DNA from: JBGOUJ01 sp041477005
GTDB taxonomy: Bacteria; Acidobacteriota; Terriglobia; Bryobacterales; JACQDG01
Direction: 5' to 3'
DNA length: 6,906 nt
NCBI GenBank assembly: GCA_041477005.1
Contig: JBGOUJ010000423.1
Span: forward strand, 1-6,906
The notes beneath the pieces are model-generated. The model worked only from the letters and a program-made list of their open reading frames with translations, made no database searches and was not told the DNA's origin. Shown here piece after piece: positions 5,649 through 6,906 of this stretch (its first letter is position 1; every line of letters starts with the position of its first letter). A program made the translations under genes and the position numbers.

Positions 5649-6410
5649 TCAGGCCGCCCTGGCCAGAGAACTCTCCTGATACTCCGCCAGGCCCAGTTTC
5701 TCGAGCAGCCGGATCACCGGCCAAGCCGGGTCAAACTCGCTGTCCAACGCCTTCATCCGGGCCGACGTGGGAAACTCGTGGTGGTTGTTGTGGAGGCCCT
5801 CGCCGGCCGTGATCCAGGCCACCCACTGCAGGTTGGTCGCCAGGTTGTCGAAGTTGCGGCGGCCGACTTTGTGGCAGACGCTGTTGACCATCGAGTTGAG
5901 GAAAACGTAGATGCCGGCGTGCAGATACCAGCACGCTACGCCCAGAATGGCGCCCATCCAGAAGCCGGCGTGGAACAGCAGCCCGAACGCGACCGCCAGC
6001 AGGGCTGCGCCCAGGATCGGCCCGGCGCCGCCCGCGCGCGGAGTGCGGTCGATCCAGTCATTTTCCCAGTTGGGTGTGTACTTCTCGATCGTCTCCGGGT
6101 TGTGGCCCTCCTTCTTGTACATCAAGTAGTTGAAGAAGAGAACCTTCCAGAGGCCTTCGAGATAGGGGCTGTGCGGATCACCCTCGCGATCGGAGAAGTG
6201 GTGGTGCTTGCGATGCACGGCCGCCCACTGGCGGGGCACCAGTCCGGTGGCGAGGGAGAGTTCCAGGTGCATCAGGAAGGCGACGGCTGGATGCAGTTTG
6301 AGGCCGCGATGGGTCACCGATCGATGTAGGTAAATCGTCGTGCAAAAATTGGAGAGCTGTGCCAGGCAGAAAGTCACCAGTAGAGCCCAGAGTATCGTCG
6401 ACAAAGTCAT
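5649..6410 (-). CDS. Membrane fatty acid (acyl, probably delta-9 type) desaturase
   Basis: A 253-residue integral-membrane di-iron desaturase that introduces a double bond into acyl chains (acyl-CoA or acyl-lipid), using O2 and reducing equivalents, and so controls membrane fluidity. All three histidine boxes are present: H29-RSVT-H34 (HX4H), H66-RK-H69-H70 (HXXHH) and H207-NN-H210-H211 (HXXHH). The further conserved N176-SVC-H180 corresponds to the Asn/His pair near the metals in stearoyl-CoA desaturase. Membrane segments are at about 4-24, 40-58, 130-150 and 152-172. There is no fused cytochrome b5 or ferredoxin domain, so an outside electron donor is needed. The ATG at 6408-6410 has GGGA 4 nt before it and GGAG further up. 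The 227-bp gap upstream contains a weak extended -10 (TGGTACTAT, 6526-6534) and a 7-bp tandem. It is followed closely by the CDGSH gene. Substrate class and regiospecificity are inferred from family only. Confidence 0.92.
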   Translation of the reverse strand: MTLSTILWALLVTFCLAQLSNFCTTIYLHRSVTHRGLKLHPAVAFLMHLELSLATGLVPRQWAAVHRKHHHFSDREGDPHSPYLEGLWKVLFFNYLMYKKEGHNPETIEKYTPNWENDWIDRTPRAGGAGPILGAALLAVAFGLLFHAGFWMGAILGVACWYLHAGIYVFLNSMVNSVCHKVGRRNFDNLATNLQWVAWITAGEGLHNNHHEFPTSARMKALDSEFDPAWPVIRLLEKLGLAEYQESSLARAA

Positions 6411-6605
6411 GTTTTCCCGTACTCCACAGATCGGCCATCGCCTTCAACCCAACCGTTGGAAGCTCCCCGGAACCAACCGCTCTTTGAAAAGGAGTGCAGG
6501 GCGCTGGCAGGCCGAACGTAGACCCATAGTACCACGCTCCGAGCCGAGGGCCTGGAAAAATTCGGAATGTCTCTGCCCACCACCCGTCGTTTGGCAGGGT
6601 GTTTA

Positions 6606-6633
6606 TTCTGACTTCTGGCTCCTGCCTTCTGTC
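6606..6633. repeat. 7-bp tandem repeat (TYCTGNC, four units) just after the SDR stop
   Basis: Four heptamers fitting TYCTGNC follow each other without gaps at 6606-6612, 6613-6619, 6620-6626 and 6627-6633. They lie only 4 nt beyond the stop codon of the SDR gene, on its 3' side. No inverted symmetry is evident, so a simple hairpin terminator is not supported. Heptanucleotide tandem families (STRR) are described in filamentous cyanobacteria; whether this is related is unknown. Confidence 0.55.
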
Positions 6634-6637
6634 TGGG

Positions 6638-6906
6638 CTAAATCCCTTTGGCCAGGAACCCCCCGTCGACCGGCAGGGTGACGCCGGTGATGAAGGAAGC
6701 GGCGTCAGAAACCAGAAAGACCGCCGCGCCGACCAGCTCATCCAGGTTGCCGATGCGCCCCATCGGCGTGCGGTTGACGATCGCCTGCAGGCGCTCGGGG
6801 ATGTCGAGCACCCGGGTGTTCAAGGGGGTGCGGAACACGCCGGGGGCGATGGCATTGACGCGGATGTTGTGCTTGGCCCACTCGACGGCGAGCGTCTCGG
6901 TCAGCA
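6638..6906 (-). CDS. Short-chain dehydrogenase/reductase (SDR), C-terminal part only
   Basis: The last 88 residues of a classical SDR, an NAD(P)-dependent oxidoreductase. The gene runs off the right edge, so its start, the Gly-rich cofactor motif and the YxxxK catalytic motif are not in the window. What remains is diagnostic: the helix LTETLAVEWAKH, then NIRVNAIAPG with the PG that follows the active-site strand, then TPMGRIGNLDEL, AAVFLVSDAASFITG and VDGGFLAKG at the end. The C-terminal ITG...VDGG block and the RTPMGR style resemble gluconate 5-dehydrogenase / 2-deoxy-D-gluconate dehydrogenase-type members, but substrate assignment from the tail is unreliable. The reading frame is intact from the window edge to the TAG at 6638-6640. 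The desaturase follows on the same strand after 227 bp, which is too far to assume one operon. Confidence 0.9.
   Translation of the reverse strand, partial: LTETLAVEWAKHNIRVNAIAPGVFRTPLNTRVLDIPERLQAIVNRTPMGRIGNLDELVGAAVFLVSDAASFITGVTLPVDGGFLAKGI

Noticed and set aside
5778..6329. A 183-codon plus-strand open frame opposite the desaturase
   Set aside because: Antisense to a gene with all three histidine boxes; compositional shadow.
6526..6534. TGGTACTAT on the minus strand as an extended -10 promoter for the desaturase
   Set aside because: Plausible hexamer, but there is no -35, and it would need a leader of about 108 nt. Too weak to list as a feature.

Overview
The window reads as ordinary chromosomal DNA from a GC-rich, Gram-negative bacterium. 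The best guess is an Acidobacteriota member of the Solibacter/Bryobacter type. This is inferred from the style of the genes: secreted proteins whose signal peptides end in Ala-Gln (residues ...LAAQ and ...LFAQ), a heterodimeric M16 peptidase pair with leader peptides, a B3-type metallo-beta-lactamase-fold protein, and short-period intergenic repeats. No rRNA or marker gene is present to confirm it.

Layout. Positions 80-2244 hold three minus-strand genes, read from right to left. They are a putative outer-membrane beta-barrel protein (1435-2244), a 134-residue conserved-looking protein of unknown function (913-1317) and, after a 2-nt gap, a secreted subclass B3 metallo-beta-lactamase-family hydrolase (80-910). 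A 209-bp divergent intergenic region separates the barrel gene from a plus-strand operon of two M16 metallopeptidase-family proteins (2454-3830 and 3827-5302), whose stop and start codons overlap as ATGA. The right part is again on the minus strand: the 3' end of a short-chain dehydrogenase/reductase (6638-6906, cut by the window edge), an acyl (probably delta-9 type) fatty acid desaturase (5649-6410), and 17 nt behind it a small CDGSH iron-sulfur protein (5407-5631).

How the genes work together. The M16 pair looks like one enzyme split over two exported subunits. The first keeps the zinc site (HxxEH plus the distal Glu) but lacks the Arg/Tyr pair of the C-terminal half. The second has lost all zinc ligands but keeps Arg/Tyr. 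The desaturase and CDGSH protein form a tight two-gene unit that suggests an electron-transfer or redox link, though nothing in the sequence proves it. The unknown 134-residue protein is translationally adjacent to the B3 hydrolase.

The most unusual non-coding structure is the set of short-period repeats found just downstream of gene ends. These are an 8-9 bp degenerate tandem at 4-37, a long imperfect palindrome with an embedded 10-bp tandem at 5310-5403 filling the gap between two convergent genes, and a 7-bp tandem at 6606-6633 just after the SDR stop. I see no clear undescribed defence or mobile system, no tRNA or rRNA, no CRISPR array and no insertion sequence. No gene-free stretch exceeds about 230 bases.
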